A DNA stretch of 64,000 nt from CALGLS01 sp047626155 (GCA_047626155.1 JBLHRR010000008.1:1-64000); one strand, 5' to 3'; shown: positions 10,192 through 20,149, numbered from the stretch's first letter. The notes: generated by a model not told the origin, from the sequence alone. Made by a program: numbers and translations.

Positions 10192-10839
10192 ATGATTAGA
10201 TCAACCTTACTCCTCAGCCTTTTTGTCCTCTTATTAAGCAGTTGTAACAATAGTACTGCGCAAACAGCAGAAGTAAAACAGAAAACCATTCTTAAAGAAG
10301 GACTAAGCAAAGCCTATTTTGCCTCCGGCTGCTTTTGGTGTGTGGAAGCTGTTTTTGAAAATGTGAGAGGCGTTGAAGAAGCCGTTTCTGGTTATTCTGG
10401 CGGTACTAAAAAGAATCCGACTTATAAGGAGATTTGCACGGGTACCCTACGCCACGCAGAAGCTGTGGAAGTGTATTATGATCCTGAGGTAGTTTCTTAT
10501 GAGACCTTGTTAAAAGTCTTCTTTGGTTCGCAAGACCCAACGACTCCTAACCAACAAGGCCCGGACAGAGGCCCACAATATCGCTCCATCGCCTTCTACC
10601 AAACAGCAGCAGAAAAAACACAGATTGAAGCATACATTTCAGAGCTAGATGCAAGTGGTGTTTTTGATAAAAAAATTGTAACAGAAGTAGTAGCTTTCGA
10701 GGTCTTTTGGCCAGCGGAAGAATACCACCAGGACTTTGAAAAGAGAAATCCAAATCAGGGTTATGTCAAGGCGGTTTCTGTTCCAAGGTTATTGAAATTT
10801 GAGTCAAAGTTTCCATCTTTGTTGAAGTTGAAGCATTAG
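10192..10839 (+). CDS. msrA: Peptide-methionine (S)-S-oxide reductase, lipoprotein form
   Basis: This 215-residue enzyme reduces methionine-S-sulfoxide in damaged proteins. The catalytic motif GCFWC is at residues 46-50 with the nucleophile Cys47. Family motifs VSGYSGG, HAEAVEVYYDP, FFGSQDPTTPNQQGPDRGPQYRS (quoted in overlapping parts) and AEEYHQDF follow. The N-terminus is a lipoprotein signal with lipidated Cys18 (LLSSC), so the enzyme works in the periplasm or at the envelope, where it could repair exported haem proteins such as its neighbours (inference). There is no fused MsrB domain. The regenerating thiol partner is not visible in this window. Confidence 0.93.
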   Translation: MIRSTLLLSLFVLLLSSCNNSTAQTAEVKQKTILKEGLSKAYFASGCFWCVEAVFENVRGVEEAVSGYSGGTKKNPTYKEICTGTLRHAEAVEVYYDPEVVSYETLLKVFFGSQDPTTPNQQGPDRGPQYRSIAFYQTAAEKTQIEAYISELDASGVFDKKIVTEVVAFEVFWPAEEYHQDFEKRNPNQGYVKAVSVPRLLKFESKFPSLLKLKH

Positions 10840-10911
10840 GCTTAAAGGAATTGAATTTTAGTAACTGCCAATTGCTGAATAACTACGGTTTTAATAAAAC
10901 AACTTTCAAAA

Positions 10912-12063
10912 ATGAAACGAAAAATAAGAATGGGAATGGTCGGCGGCGGGCGCGGCGCCTTTATCGGAGCTGTACACCGTATGGCCGCTGCCCTCGATGG
11001 ACAAATTGAACTCGTTTGCGGAGCATTCAGCAGCAATGAGAAAAAGTCAAAATTATCTGGCCAGGATTTCTTTCTGCCAGCGAACCGTGTTTATGGTTCT
11101 TACAAAGAAATGATTCTTGCTGAAAAGAAATTGCCAGAAGGTGAACGGATGGACTTTGTCTCCATAGTCACGCCGAATCACGTACACTTTGGTCCTGCAA
11201 AAATGGCCTTAGAAAACGGCTTCCATGTGGTTTGTGATAAGCCACTTAGTTTTGATATGAAAGAGGCAAAGACCTTACAGCGATTGGTTAAGAAAACGGG
11301 ATTGCGTTTTGCACTGACACACAATTACACGGGCTATCCAATGGTGAAAGAAGCACGGCACCTGGTGCAAAAAGGAAAGATTGGAACAATACGTAAGGTC
11401 ATTGTTGAATATCCACAAGGGTGGCTTACTACGAACTTGGAAGCAACCGACCAAAAACAAGCGGCCTGGCGTACAGACCCTAAGCGTTCTGGTATTGCAG
11501 GAGCGATGGGAGACATCGGAACACATGCAGAAAACCTAGCAGAGTACATCACCGGTTTACAAATAACAAAGCTTTGTGCGGACTTAAATACCTTCGTTCC
11601 CGGTCGAAGATTGGATGATGATGGAAATGTATTGTTGGAATTCGATAACGGGGCAAAAGGAATTCTCTTTGCTACACAGATTGCAGCTGGTGAAGAGAAT
11701 AATTTGAAGATCCGAATCTATGGCACAAAGGCGGGTTTAGAATGGGCGCAAATGGAACCGAATTCCTTGCAAGTAAAATGGTTGGATAAACCTTTAGAAA
11801 TTTTACGGACAGGCGTTGGTAAATTGTCAAAAGCTTCCTTGGCGCATACACGGATTCCAGCAGGTCACCCGGAAGGTTACTTAGAGGCTTTTGCAAATAT
11901 TTATAGAAACTTTGCATTTTGTCTGCAAGCTGATTTTGCAAAGAAAAAAGTAAATGCCCTATATGAAGATTATCCGAGAGTGGACGATGGAGTGAGAGGA
12001 ATGCAGTTTATTGAGCGGGTAGTGGCTTCTGGAAAAAGTAAACAGAAGTGGGTGAAGTTTTAA
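10912..12063 (+). CDS. Gfo/Idh/MocA family oxidoreductase
   Basis: This 383-residue NAD(P)-dependent dehydrogenase has an N-terminal Rossmann fold (GMVGGGRGAFIG at about residues 7-18) and the cofactor/substrate motif CDKPLSFD, which replaces the usual EKP. A C-terminal alpha/beta domain carries the conserved DIGTHAENLAEY segment. There is no signal peptide, so it is cytoplasmic. Members oxidise sugars or inositols, and several act at C3 in 3-keto-glycoside pathways. It lies 72 bp after msrA and is followed by a strong terminator. A sugar isomerase gene comes next. The exact substrate cannot be assigned. Confidence 0.88.
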   Translation: MKRKIRMGMVGGGRGAFIGAVHRMAAALDGQIELVCGAFSSNEKKSKLSGQDFFLPANRVYGSYKEMILAEKKLPEGERMDFVSIVTPNHVHFGPAKMALENGFHVVCDKPLSFDMKEAKTLQRLVKKTGLRFALTHNYTGYPMVKEARHLVQKGKIGTIRKVIVEYPQGWLTTNLEATDQKQAAWRTDPKRSGIAGAMGDIGTHAENLAEYITGLQITKLCADLNTFVPGRRLDDDGNVLLEFDNGAKGILFATQIAAGEENNLKIRIYGTKAGLEWAQMEPNSLQVKWLDKPLEILRTGVGKLSKASLAHTRIPAGHPEGYLEAFANIYRNFAFCLQADFAKKKVNALYEDYPRVDDGVRGMQFIERVVASGKSKQKWVKF

Positions 12064-12384
12064 CGATTAATCTAAAATTATTTCATACCGAGTACTTCTT
12101 CCGCTTCCGAGTGGAAGAAGTATTTTTTTTTGGAATTAAGTCTTGGAATTTTCTACCTCTTACTTAGGAAAGTGTCTTCTGGTTGCCTATATGGTATGAG
12201 CCGATTATTTTAGCTATTCGGCTCATATGACCTTTTCGTGAGCTGAATACGCGATGTATTCCGCTCAAGACCATGTTTTATATTGTTGAATAGTATTTGT
12301 TATTAAAACGAAGTACTTAAATTTACCAGAAATAAAATCTAAAGCGTATACTTACGATAGTAAATTAAAAATCAAAACAACATC
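12064..12384. other. Gap with three hairpins
   Basis: No coding capacity is evident. The gap holds the terminator at 12093-12131, a hairpin with 10-base arms TATGAGCCGA (12195-12204) and TCGGCTCATA (12218-12227), and a weaker stem around 12240-12268. The rest is AT-rich and must contain the promoter of the isomerase gene, but no good TANNTTTG box was found. Confidence 0.5.
12093..12131 (+). terminator. Rho-independent terminator after Gfo/Idh/MocA gene
   Basis: Perfect 10-base arms TACTTCTTCC (12093-12102) and GGAAGAAGTA (12113-12122) are followed at once by a run of nine T residues. It begins 30 bp after the stop codon, so it ends the transcript of the preceding gene. Confidence 0.85.
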
Positions 12385-13437
12385 ATGAAAACCATAAAAG
12401 GACCCGCTATATTTCTAGCACAATTCATAAACGATAAAGCGCCATTCGATACACTAGACAATCTTTGCCAATGGGCAGCTGGTCTGGGCTACAAAGGAAT
12501 TCAGATTCCGACTTGGGAAACACATCTGATCGATTTGAAAAAAGCAGCAAGTAGTCAAACTTATTGCGATGAGCTAAAAGGAAAAGTAAATTCCTATGGC
12601 TTGGAAATCACAGAACTGTCAACGCACCTGCAAGGACAATTGGTCGCAGTACACCCCGCTTACGATATTATGTTCGATGGTTTTGCGCCAAAAGAAGTAC
12701 GTAACAATCCGAAGGCAAGAACAAAATGGGCAATACAGCAGGTGAAATATGCAGTGAAAGTAAGTCGCAGACTAGGCATCAATGTACACGCTACTTTCTC
12801 AGGTGCTTTACTCTGGCACACGATGTATCCTTGGCCACAAAGACCGCAAGGTTTGGTGAAAACCGGCTTTAAAGAATTGGCAAAACGTTGGAAACCCATC
12901 CTCAATGTTTGCGATAAAGAAGGGGTTGATCTTTGCTATGAAATTCATCCGGGAGAGGATTTGCATGATGGGATTTCTTTTGAAATGTTCAGAGAGGCAA
13001 CGGGTAATCATAAGAATGTGAATATCTTATATGATCCAAGTCACTTTGTTTTACAACAATTAGACTACATTGCTTACATAGATCATTACCATGAGTTTAT
13101 TAAAATGTTCCACGTTAAAGATGCTGAGTTTAATCCGACCGGGAAATCCGGTGTTTATGGTGGCTTCCAACCTTGGGTGGATCGCCCGGGACGTTTTCGC
13201 TCTTTAGGAGATGGTCAGGTGGATTTTGTTACCATTTTTTCTAAACTAACGCAATATGGTTTTGATGGCTGGGCCGTTTTGGAATGGGAATGCTGTATTA
13301 AAGACAGCGAGCAGGGAGCAATGGAAGGGGCACCTTTTATTCAGGACCATATCATTCAGGCCGTGACAAGAGCTTTTGACGATTTCGCAGAAGGCGTATC
13401 TGATGAAAAAATGAATCGGAAGATTTTGGGATTGTAA
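12385..13437 (+). CDS. TIM-barrel sugar phosphate isomerase/epimerase (AP endonuclease 2 family)
   Basis: This 350-residue cytoplasmic protein has the xylose isomerase-like TIM barrel. Metal-ligand motifs appear in barrel order: a Glu in CYEIHPGEDLHDG, Asp and His in YDPSHF, His in FHVKDAEF and Glu in LEWECC. Members isomerise or epimerise free or phosphorylated sugars, and often accompany Gfo/Idh/MocA enzymes and DUF1080 proteins, as here. The gene has its own promoter region, because a terminator separates it from the previous gene. The substrate is not determinable from sequence. Confidence 0.85.
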   Translation: MKTIKGPAIFLAQFINDKAPFDTLDNLCQWAAGLGYKGIQIPTWETHLIDLKKAASSQTYCDELKGKVNSYGLEITELSTHLQGQLVAVHPAYDIMFDGFAPKEVRNNPKARTKWAIQQVKYAVKVSRRLGINVHATFSGALLWHTMYPWPQRPQGLVKTGFKELAKRWKPILNVCDKEGVDLCYEIHPGEDLHDGISFEMFREATGNHKNVNILYDPSHFVLQQLDYIAYIDHYHEFIKMFHVKDAEFNPTGKSGVYGGFQPWVDRPGRFRSLGDGQVDFVTIFSKLTQYGFDGWAVLEWECCIKDSEQGAMEGAPFIQDHIIQAVTRAFDDFAEGVSDEKMNRKILGL

Positions 13438-13568
13438 ATATATTGTTAAGAGATAAGTGTTTTCAATTGAGATTTCGTAGACAGTAGCAGTTCCTCTTTT
13501 AAAAGGTATTATGCGGCGCTATGTTGTTACTAAGAAAACGACAATAAATTGTATTTTTAGGGCACGTT

Positions 13569-13604
13569 CGCTCTGCGGCATCTGCGCGCTCTGCGGGAGT
13601 AAAT
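13569..13604. repeat. TGCG-periodic intergenic repeat, copy A
   Basis: A locally GC-rich stretch in an AT-rich gap carries TCTGCGGCATCTGCGCGC followed by TCTGCGGGAG. It resembles the GCGC..TTTGCGCC..TTGCGG repeat at 24971-25003. The 250-bp gap otherwise holds nothing recognisable. Confidence 0.4.
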
Positions 13605-13687
13605 ACATTAAACAGGAATCAATGCTCTTCTTCTAAGAGGCGAACATACCAATCGCAATTTAATAAATTATTCAGAACCAATATTAT

Positions 13688-16051
13688 TTGAATTACAATA
13701 AGATATTACCAACGTTTATTCTTTTTCTCTTCTGCTTGAAAATATCCGCTCAAGAGATTCCCAAACAAATTATCCGAGGAATCGTAACAGATGCATTCAC
13801 TGGCCAGGCCTTAGTCGGCGCCTCCGTTCTGCTCCCTGGAACTACGCCCATCAAAGGAACAACGACCGACGAAAATGGAAGATATCGCCTAGAGGATGTA
13901 CTCGTAGGGCGTTACAGCTTAGAAGCAACTTATATCGGGTACGAATTGTTAGAAGTTCCAGAAGTGTTGGTCGAATCCGGGAAAGAGCTTATACTAAATA
14001 TAGCACTTTATGAACAATCGGAAAGTTTAGACGAGGTCATTGTTAAATCGAGTAGGAGACAAAGTGGCGCACTTGCTCCGGTGAGTGTGCAAAGCATCAC
14101 GGTAGAAGAAGTACTCCGCTTTCCCGCTACTTTCAATGACCCGGCACGGCTGGCAGCAACTTACCCCGGCGTTGTCAACACAAACGATCAAGCCAATCAT
14201 ATTTCCGTTAGAGGTAATTCTCCAAACAGTACAAGTTGGCGCTTGGAAGGAGTTGAAATTGTCAACCCCAATCACCTTGGTGATGCCGGAACTTCTAGTG
14301 GACGACCATCGATAAGCGGCGGCGGAGTTAACATTTTATCTGCGCAGTTGTTAGGGACTTCCAATTTTTATAGTAGCGTATTCCCAGTAGAATATGGCAA
14401 CGCCATCGGTGGTATTATGGATATGCGTTTCCGTAATGGGAACGATGAAAAACAGGAGTTTACGGCACAAGCGGGTTTGGTAGGTTTCGACTTTTCCGCA
14501 GAGGGACCATTGTCTAAAAAGAAAGGCATTTCTTATCTGGTAAATTATAGATACTCTTTTGTTGGTCTGCTTACCGCAATGGGAGTTGACTTTGGAGGAG
14601 AGGCGATCTCATTCCAAGATTTGTCTTTTAACTTAAACGTACCCCTAAATAAAAACTCGACACTGAAAGTATTTGGAATGGGAGGAGCGAGTAAAAATAT
14701 TTTTACTGGAAAAGAAAACTCAGAGGACTGGACAGTAGATAAGGACCGATTCAACATTAGTTTTACAAATCGGATGGGCGCATTGGGCGCTCGTTATTCG
14801 ACCCTGTTGAATGATAAACTTTCGATGAATGCGACCATTATTAGTTCTGCCCTTCAAACCAATAAGCAAAGTGATTTGATGAGCGATTCCTCTTTGATAA
14901 AAGAAGGTTGGGCATTCGATAGTATCACTTATCGTAAAATAGCGCTGCAAACCAATGTGCTTTACAAGCTCCGTAAAAAGCATCACTTGAAAGCGGGCTT
15001 ATCCGCAGTAGAACATTTCTTTGACATAAATACTACTAATTTTTTGGACAGATCTTTCGGTCAAGGGAAAGGGTGGTTGTTGGGAACGTTTATTAAATGG
15101 CATTGGATGCCAATCAGTAAAATAAAAATAACAACAGGATTACATTATACCCATTTCACTTATACAGAAAGCCAGCGCCTCGAACCACGGGCTACCTTTA
15201 GTTGGCAAGCTAGCCCAAAGGATCGTTTTAGCCTAGCTGCCGGAATGCATTCTCAGATTCAACCCGGACAAGTTTACCTAGTAAGTAATGGTTCTGATCA
15301 AGCCAATAAGGAACTTGATTTTACGGAGTCGATTCATTACGTCTTGAGTTATAAGCGAGAGTTGAATTCTTATTCTGAGCTTTCAATGGAGCTCTATTAT
15401 CAGCAAATCTCTAACGATCCTATTCATATAAATACAGCGGGTTTGCCCTGGTCTAATAATTTTTCCAACCTAAACCAGATAGGAGACTTTAAAAATTTGC
15501 CACTGGTTAATGATGGAGTTGGTGCGAATTACGGAGTAGAACTAAACTGGCAACGCTTCATCCATAAAGACTATTTCTTATTAGCCAATACCAGTATTTA
15601 CCGTTCTGTTTATGAAAAAAGAAATGGCGAAATGGCGAGCACCCGCTTTGATGGTCGCTACCTTTTTAATTTGACTGGAGGAAAGGAATTTAACTGGACA
15701 AAGAAAAGCCGTCAGAAAACGCTGGGGATAAATGCAAGACTAACTTATGCCGGAGGGCTCCGACGTTCGCCTATCGCAGCAAGTTCCGCAGACTTACCGA
15801 TCCCTTTTGCTACTTTAGAAAACAATGATCTCCCGTTCAGCATAAAACAAAAGGACTATTTCAAAATAGATTTCCGCATCTACTTGAAAAATAATAAATC
15901 AAAATATAACAGCACTCTTGCATTAGATTTACAGAATATTACGAACAGGAAAAATGATGGATACTATTATTATGATCATGTGCAGGATGAAGTGCTTGCG
16001 CAAAAGCAGTTGGGGCTGATTCCAAACCTGAGTTATCGACTGGAATTCTAA
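13688..16051 (+). CDS. TonB-dependent receptor with carboxypeptidase-regulatory-like domain
   Basis: This 787-residue outer-membrane receptor starts at TTG (13688). No in-frame ATG lies nearby, and the TTG begins a clean signal peptide (MNYNKILPTFILFLFCLKIS, cleaved near AQ). Residues about 26-105 form a carboxypeptidase D regulatory-like beta-sandwich (GIVTDAFTGQALVGASV). The plug domain follows (VSVQSITVEEV ... ISVRGNSPNST) and then a short beta-barrel ending in an aromatic residue (SYRLEF). It is not next to a SusD gene, so it is not a canonical polysaccharide-utilisation pair. The ligand is unknown. Confidence 0.87.
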   Translation: MNYNKILPTFILFLFCLKISAQEIPKQIIRGIVTDAFTGQALVGASVLLPGTTPIKGTTTDENGRYRLEDVLVGRYSLEATYIGYELLEVPEVLVESGKELILNIALYEQSESLDEVIVKSSRRQSGALAPVSVQSITVEEVLRFPATFNDPARLAATYPGVVNTNDQANHISVRGNSPNSTSWRLEGVEIVNPNHLGDAGTSSGRPSISGGGVNILSAQLLGTSNFYSSVFPVEYGNAIGGIMDMRFRNGNDEKQEFTAQAGLVGFDFSAEGPLSKKKGISYLVNYRYSFVGLLTAMGVDFGGEAISFQDLSFNLNVPLNKNSTLKVFGMGGASKNIFTGKENSEDWTVDKDRFNISFTNRMGALGARYSTLLNDKLSMNATIISSALQTNKQSDLMSDSSLIKEGWAFDSITYRKIALQTNVLYKLRKKHHLKAGLSAVEHFFDINTTNFLDRSFGQGKGWLLGTFIKWHWMPISKIKITTGLHYTHFTYTESQRLEPRATFSWQASPKDRFSLAAGMHSQIQPGQVYLVSNGSDQANKELDFTESIHYVLSYKRELNSYSELSMELYYQQISNDPIHINTAGLPWSNNFSNLNQIGDFKNLPLVNDGVGANYGVELNWQRFIHKDYFLLANTSIYRSVYEKRNGEMASTRFDGRYLFNLTGGKEFNWTKKSRQKTLGINARLTYAGGLRRSPIAASSADLPIPFATLENNDLPFSIKQKDYFKIDFRIYLKNNKSKYNSTLALDLQNITNRKNDGYYYYDHVQDEVLAQKQLGLIPNLSYRLEF

Positions 16052-16110
16052 TTAATTCATTACACCCTTTATCTTATAATGCAGTAATGGAAAGTTAACG
16101 GTTAAATACA

Positions 16111-16175
16111 CAAGGCTCTGGAAAAGTCGAACCTACATTAACCCTGACTTGAAAGTCAGGGCTTGAAAAAAAAAA
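16111..16175 (+). repeat. REP-like element, copy 1
   Basis: The sequence runs CTCTGG, AAGTCGAACCTACATTAA, then a perfect hairpin CCCTGACTT-GA-AAGTCAGGG (16142-16161), then GCTTGAAAAAAAAAA. The element at 42009-42075 has the same order, head and A-tract but a different, compensated stem. It lies directly before the start codon of the TMEM220-like gene, so it could also shape that mRNA leader. Confidence 0.65.
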
Positions 16176-16177
16176 GC

Positions 16178-16537
16178 ATGAAAATTACCAATATAATCCT
16201 AGGCATCCTTTTCGCTATTTTCGCAGCGGTACAGTACAATGATCCGGATTCCTGGAATTGGATATTACTTTACCTCTTCGTCGCGGTTGTCTCTTTCGCT
16301 GCTGCCAAAGGACGTTATCATAAAGGTTTACTAATGGTGGCTATGGCTGGAGTGTTGGCTTGGATGGCTTTCCTGTTACCTGGTTTTATTGAATGGCTGC
16401 AAAGTGGAATGCCGACCATCGTAGATGAAATGAAAACGACGAAACCGCACATTGAAATTGTGAGAGAATTCCTGGGCTTACTATTGGCATTTTTAACATT
16501 AGGATATCATTATAGAGGAGCTGGGGTTGTAGCTTAA
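16178..16537 (+). CDS. TMEM220-like four-helix membrane protein
   Basis: I place the start at ATG 16178 rather than a TTG five codons upstream, because the upstream codons fall inside an A-tract repeat. The 119-residue protein has four hydrophobic helices and the family hallmark VQYNDPDSW after helix 1, matching the transmembrane family 220. It sits in the inner membrane. No biochemical role is established. It is convergent with the VCBS gene, with only 39 bp between stop codons. Confidence 0.75.
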   Translation: MKITNIILGILFAIFAAVQYNDPDSWNWILLYLFVAVVSFAAAKGRYHKGLLMVAMAGVLAWMAFLLPGFIEWLQSGMPTIVDEMKTTKPHIEIVREFLGLLLAFLTLGYHYRGAGVVA

Positions 16538-16576
16538 ATTGATTTTTTCTTGTGATTAATCTATAGTTAGATTGCT

Positions 16577-19500
16577 CTAATTCCCAAGTAATTCCTCCGA
16601 TGATTGAAAATTGAAAATTTCGAGAGCCTCATTGTTTTTAGCGACCAACAATAATTTTCCGTATTGCTTCGATTCTAAAATTTCCATATCCTTTACCTGC
16701 CCCGAAATGGTTAAGCCACTTTCCAAAGCATTCACAGTCTCGAAATTCCCTTTCCCATTCCCTTTTAAAAAGGAACCATAACTCGCATCGAAACGCCCAA
16801 TGTTAGGCGCCACATCAAATAGATTCCCCGCAGCTATAATATCCGAATAACCATCTTGATCGACATCGTCTATCAGAAACTTCTGGATGGGAGAAACTTG
16901 AGCGGAATTTGGCAATGGGATTATTGTAAAATTGCCATTGCCATCATTTTCAAAATAGGAAGAAGCTAAAGTCACCACCTTTTTAACAATACTTCCCTCT
17001 AGTGTTTCGTCTGGGAAAATTTCAGAAAAGGATTGCTGAGAAAAGCTTTGGTAGTCGGGATATTGTTTTTTGATTAAAGGGGATTGACTGGCTAATTCAT
17101 CTAGTTGATGCAAAGGTTCTTCTTGTCCGTTTACAAAATGGGAGAGGAGTATTTCATTGATTCCATTTCCATCCAGATCTTTTAACCTTAAAGAAATTGG
17201 TTCTGTTACACTTGCTTCCAAATAGGTATTTTGACCAAGATTTCCAGCGATCAAATCCATGTCACCATCCGAATCAAAATCGGAAGTAGCAATGCAGTTC
17301 CACCAACCCTCGCTGTTAGGAATAACTTGTTTCTCAAAAATACCATCGTTCCATAACAACATGGTTACAGGCATCCATTCTCCTACGATTATTAAGTCTG
17401 CTTTCTGATCACCGTTAATGTCCGTCCAGATAGCGTCAGTAACCATTCCAAGCGCAGTTGCCCTGTCAAGCCATTTCGAACTAACATCAGAGAAAAAACC
17501 TTTACCGTCATTTTCTAATAAATAACTCCGTGGCGTTTTTCCGTAATTACGGTGGAGAAGTCTGATTCCTACGAAAAGGTCCAGATCTCCATCCTGATCG
17601 AAATCGTAGGGGCGAACGCAGGAACCTTGTTGCCTCAGATCCGGCAAACGGTCTTCCGTTTTAGTGAAGTGACCTTTGCCATCGTTGAGATATAAATGAT
17701 CCATATTGACAATAGAACCTTCGCCTCTTTGATTGCCGGCATTGACGATATATAAATCCAAATCTTTATCACCATCTGCATCAAAAAAGGCAGCGTCTGT
17801 TTCTTCGAAAGAAATATTTTGACGCCATAAAGTTTCATCCTGTGATTGGAAAGTGCCATCCGGTTTTTGCCAATACAAAGCACCGCCCTGCCCATTGGCA
17901 CCACAAACGTAAAAGTCTTCAAGGCCATCTTTATTGACATCACCTTTTGTGAGCTTTGGTCCTTCACGGCTGAGTAGCTTTGGCATTAAAGGCTCTTTAG
18001 TCAGGTCGGAATAATTGTCTTCGAAGTGTTTGTAATTTAGCTTTAGCTCTTTGGTAATGTTGCTAAAATACTTTCGGTTTATAGGTTTTTCTTTCTTAAC
18101 CTTTTTTGAATTTGCGTGCGCTAAAGTCAAGGTGCTATTGCTTATCAGCTTCGTTAATTTTTCTTCATTTCCATCAGGCCAAATAATAAGGAGCCTGTCT
18201 ACCGTTTTAGCTTTAGCTAAACCAAAGACAACTGTTGGGGCAGAAGCCGATTGAAAACCTCTACTGCGCGTTACTTCCTGATATTGCTCCTGCTCGTCAA
18301 TCCAAATAAAAACTTTTGTTCCTAAGCCCTCTTTATTTCCCTTAGGTCCGAGGAGCTTTATTTTCAAAAAATTATTTACTAACAATTCATTTGTATTATT
18401 TCGTAAAACAAAAGCAGCTTCGTTAATATTGTTCATCACGATGTCTAGGTCACCATCACCATCCAGATCTGCATAGGCGGCTCCCGTGCTACAGGAGCTC
18501 TTGTCAAAACCCCATTCCGCGTTCACCTTTTCAAAATGGCCATTTTTTAAATTGCGAAAAGCATAGTTTATCATTTTCCCTTCCGGCATGTTTCCATAGA
18601 TTAAAGCATCATCTTTTCCCAGATGAACGTAAGTCCGATCCACCGTTTTTAAATAATCTAAATCGTTTGGACGCCGGTAAATACCATTGGAAATAACAAT
18701 ATCCTTCCAGCCATCCAGATCGAAATCTGCAATGAGGGGAGACCAGGACCAATCGGTGGCTTCAATCCCTGCAAGTTGCCCCTGCTCTGAGAATTGTGTA
18801 ATATTATTTTTCCCCAAGTTGCCCTGATTGATTTGCAACATATTCCTGGCGAACTGATGATGATAGCCATAACGCAGTTTGAATTCATAAATACCCCAAT
18901 TGTCAGCGCCTACCGAACTTTCCAATACGGTTTTGTCTTCCGGTCGCATGTCTAATGTTAGGATGTCAGAACGACCATCGTTATTTACATCCGCTATGTC
19001 CACTCCCATTGTAAATGTACTGTTGTGATTTGTAGATGCAGTGATTGCTTCTCGGAAAGTTCCATTGCCATTATTACAATAGAGGTAATCATTTTCATGA
19101 AAATCATTTCCAACGTAAATATCAGGATGACCATCCTTGTTTAAATCACTAATCACCAAGCCAAGGCCATAGCCAATTTTACTACTAATGATCCCGGCAG
19201 CTTTTGTAACATCTGTGAATTTATTTCCATCATTCCTGAAAAGGCGGTCACCAGAAATAGGGTCAGATAGATAGCGATTACTAGTGTCCCGATAGTTGTC
19301 AGTGGAGTGGCTTGAATGACAAAGTAAGTATAGATCTAAATCATTGTCACCATCATAGTCAAAGAAGCTGGCTTGCGTAGACATACCTTTATGAGCGATA
19401 CCGTATTCTTCTGCACTTTCTGTGAATGTATTGTTTTTGTTGTTAATGTAAAGTTTGTTCTGTCCTTCCATTTTTTGATAGCCAGCAACTTGGCAAACAT

Positions 19501-19906
19501 AAATATCCAACCAGTCATCTCCATTTACATCTGCCATGGTAACTCCGCTGCTCCATTTTTTATTCCCTTCAATTCCAGCACTTGCGGAAATGTTTTTGAA
19601 AGTCAAAGCTCCCTGGTTGAGATAGAGTTGATTGGGCCCTTCATTTGCCGTGAAAAATATATCATCTAAGCTGTCGTTATTGATGTCACCAATAGCTACG
19701 CCACCGCCATTGTAAGCGTAGAGGTACTGGACAATGTTAACTGCCGGTCCTTCTGTGATCTTATTGTTGAATGTTATGTTTGTTTGAGAGGAAGGAACGG
19801 AGGTGAAAAGTGTCGTCGGGATTTTTTCTTCCTGGCAGGAGTAGATACAAATAAGGATTAAACAAAAGAAGCTGTGTTTCAAAGTTAGGTATAGTTTGGA
19901 AGTCAT
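16577..19906 (-). CDS. VCBS/FG-GAP repeat lipoprotein with ASPIC/UnbV domain
   Basis: The ATG at 19906 begins a lipoprotein signal (MTSKLYLTLKHSFFCLILIC then IYSC); a TTG four codons upstream is less likely. The product has about 1109 residues. Many calcium-binding-like FG-GAP/VCBS repeats of the form D-x-D-x-D-G (for example ADVNGDDWLDIYV and DFDSDGDMDLIAG) form a likely beta-propeller array. A central ASPIC/UnbV segment (VTRSRGFQSASAPTVVFGL) is included, so the domain order matches CRTAC1-family proteins. It is probably displayed on the cell surface and may bind glycans or proteins. The function is unproven. Its codons are AT-rich like the neighbours. Confidence 0.85.
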   Translation of the reverse strand: MTSKLYLTLKHSFFCLILICIYSCQEEKIPTTLFTSVPSSQTNITFNNKITEGPAVNIVQYLYAYNGGGVAIGDINNDSLDDIFFTANEGPNQLYLNQGALTFKNISASAGIEGNKKWSSGVTMADVNGDDWLDIYVCQVAGYQKMEGQNKLYINNKNNTFTESAEEYGIAHKGMSTQASFFDYDGDNDLDLYLLCHSSHSTDNYRDTSNRYLSDPISGDRLFRNDGNKFTDVTKAAGIISSKIGYGLGLVISDLNKDGHPDIYVGNDFHENDYLYCNNGNGTFREAITASTNHNSTFTMGVDIADVNNDGRSDILTLDMRPEDKTVLESSVGADNWGIYEFKLRYGYHHQFARNMLQINQGNLGKNNITQFSEQGQLAGIEATDWSWSPLIADFDLDGWKDIVISNGIYRRPNDLDYLKTVDRTYVHLGKDDALIYGNMPEGKMINYAFRNLKNGHFEKVNAEWGFDKSSCSTGAAYADLDGDGDLDIVMNNINEAAFVLRNNTNELLVNNFLKIKLLGPKGNKEGLGTKVFIWIDEQEQYQEVTRSRGFQSASAPTVVFGLAKAKTVDRLLIIWPDGNEEKLTKLISNSTLTLAHANSKKVKKEKPINRKYFSNITKELKLNYKHFEDNYSDLTKEPLMPKLLSREGPKLTKGDVNKDGLEDFYVCGANGQGGALYWQKPDGTFQSQDETLWRQNISFEETDAAFFDADGDKDLDLYIVNAGNQRGEGSIVNMDHLYLNDGKGHFTKTEDRLPDLRQQGSCVRPYDFDQDGDLDLFVGIRLLHRNYGKTPRSYLLENDGKGFFSDVSSKWLDRATALGMVTDAIWTDINGDQKADLIIVGEWMPVTMLLWNDGIFEKQVIPNSEGWWNCIATSDFDSDGDMDLIAGNLGQNTYLEASVTEPISLRLKDLDGNGINEILLSHFVNGQEEPLHQLDELASQSPLIKKQYPDYQSFSQQSFSEIFPDETLEGSIVKKVVTLASSYFENDGNGNFTIIPLPNSAQVSPIQKFLIDDVDQDGYSDIIAAGNLFDVAPNIGRFDASYGSFLKGNGKGNFETVNALESGLTISGQVKDMEILESKQYGKLLLVAKNNEALEIFNFQSSEELLGN

Positions 19907-20118
19907 CTTGTATTGCAAGTCTATAGAAGTTTGCTAAAAAAAACAAAGTTTCAGATGAAAGCACAGTGCCCTGCATCTTGGGTTTTGATTCTTATTTTGA
20001 TTTCAATTTTTATTTGCGGCTCGGCCGCGTTATGTTTTTATGAGGGATGGTTTTAACTCTTTTCCGTCCCTGTCATTTATTTTCCAAAGTACATACTATT
20101 TTCCAATTTCAGAAAACC

Positions 20119-20149
20119 TTTGTGAGTCGCTAAAGCTTTTTTACATTTG
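20119..20149 (+). promoter_or_regulatory. Bacteroidetes-type promoter for the propeller histidine kinase
   Basis: TTTG at 20119-20122 and TACATTTG at 20142-20149 are 19 bp apart, an exact match to the TTTG / TANNTTTG consensus. The expected start site is about 27 bases upstream of the ATG at 20183. Confidence 0.7.
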
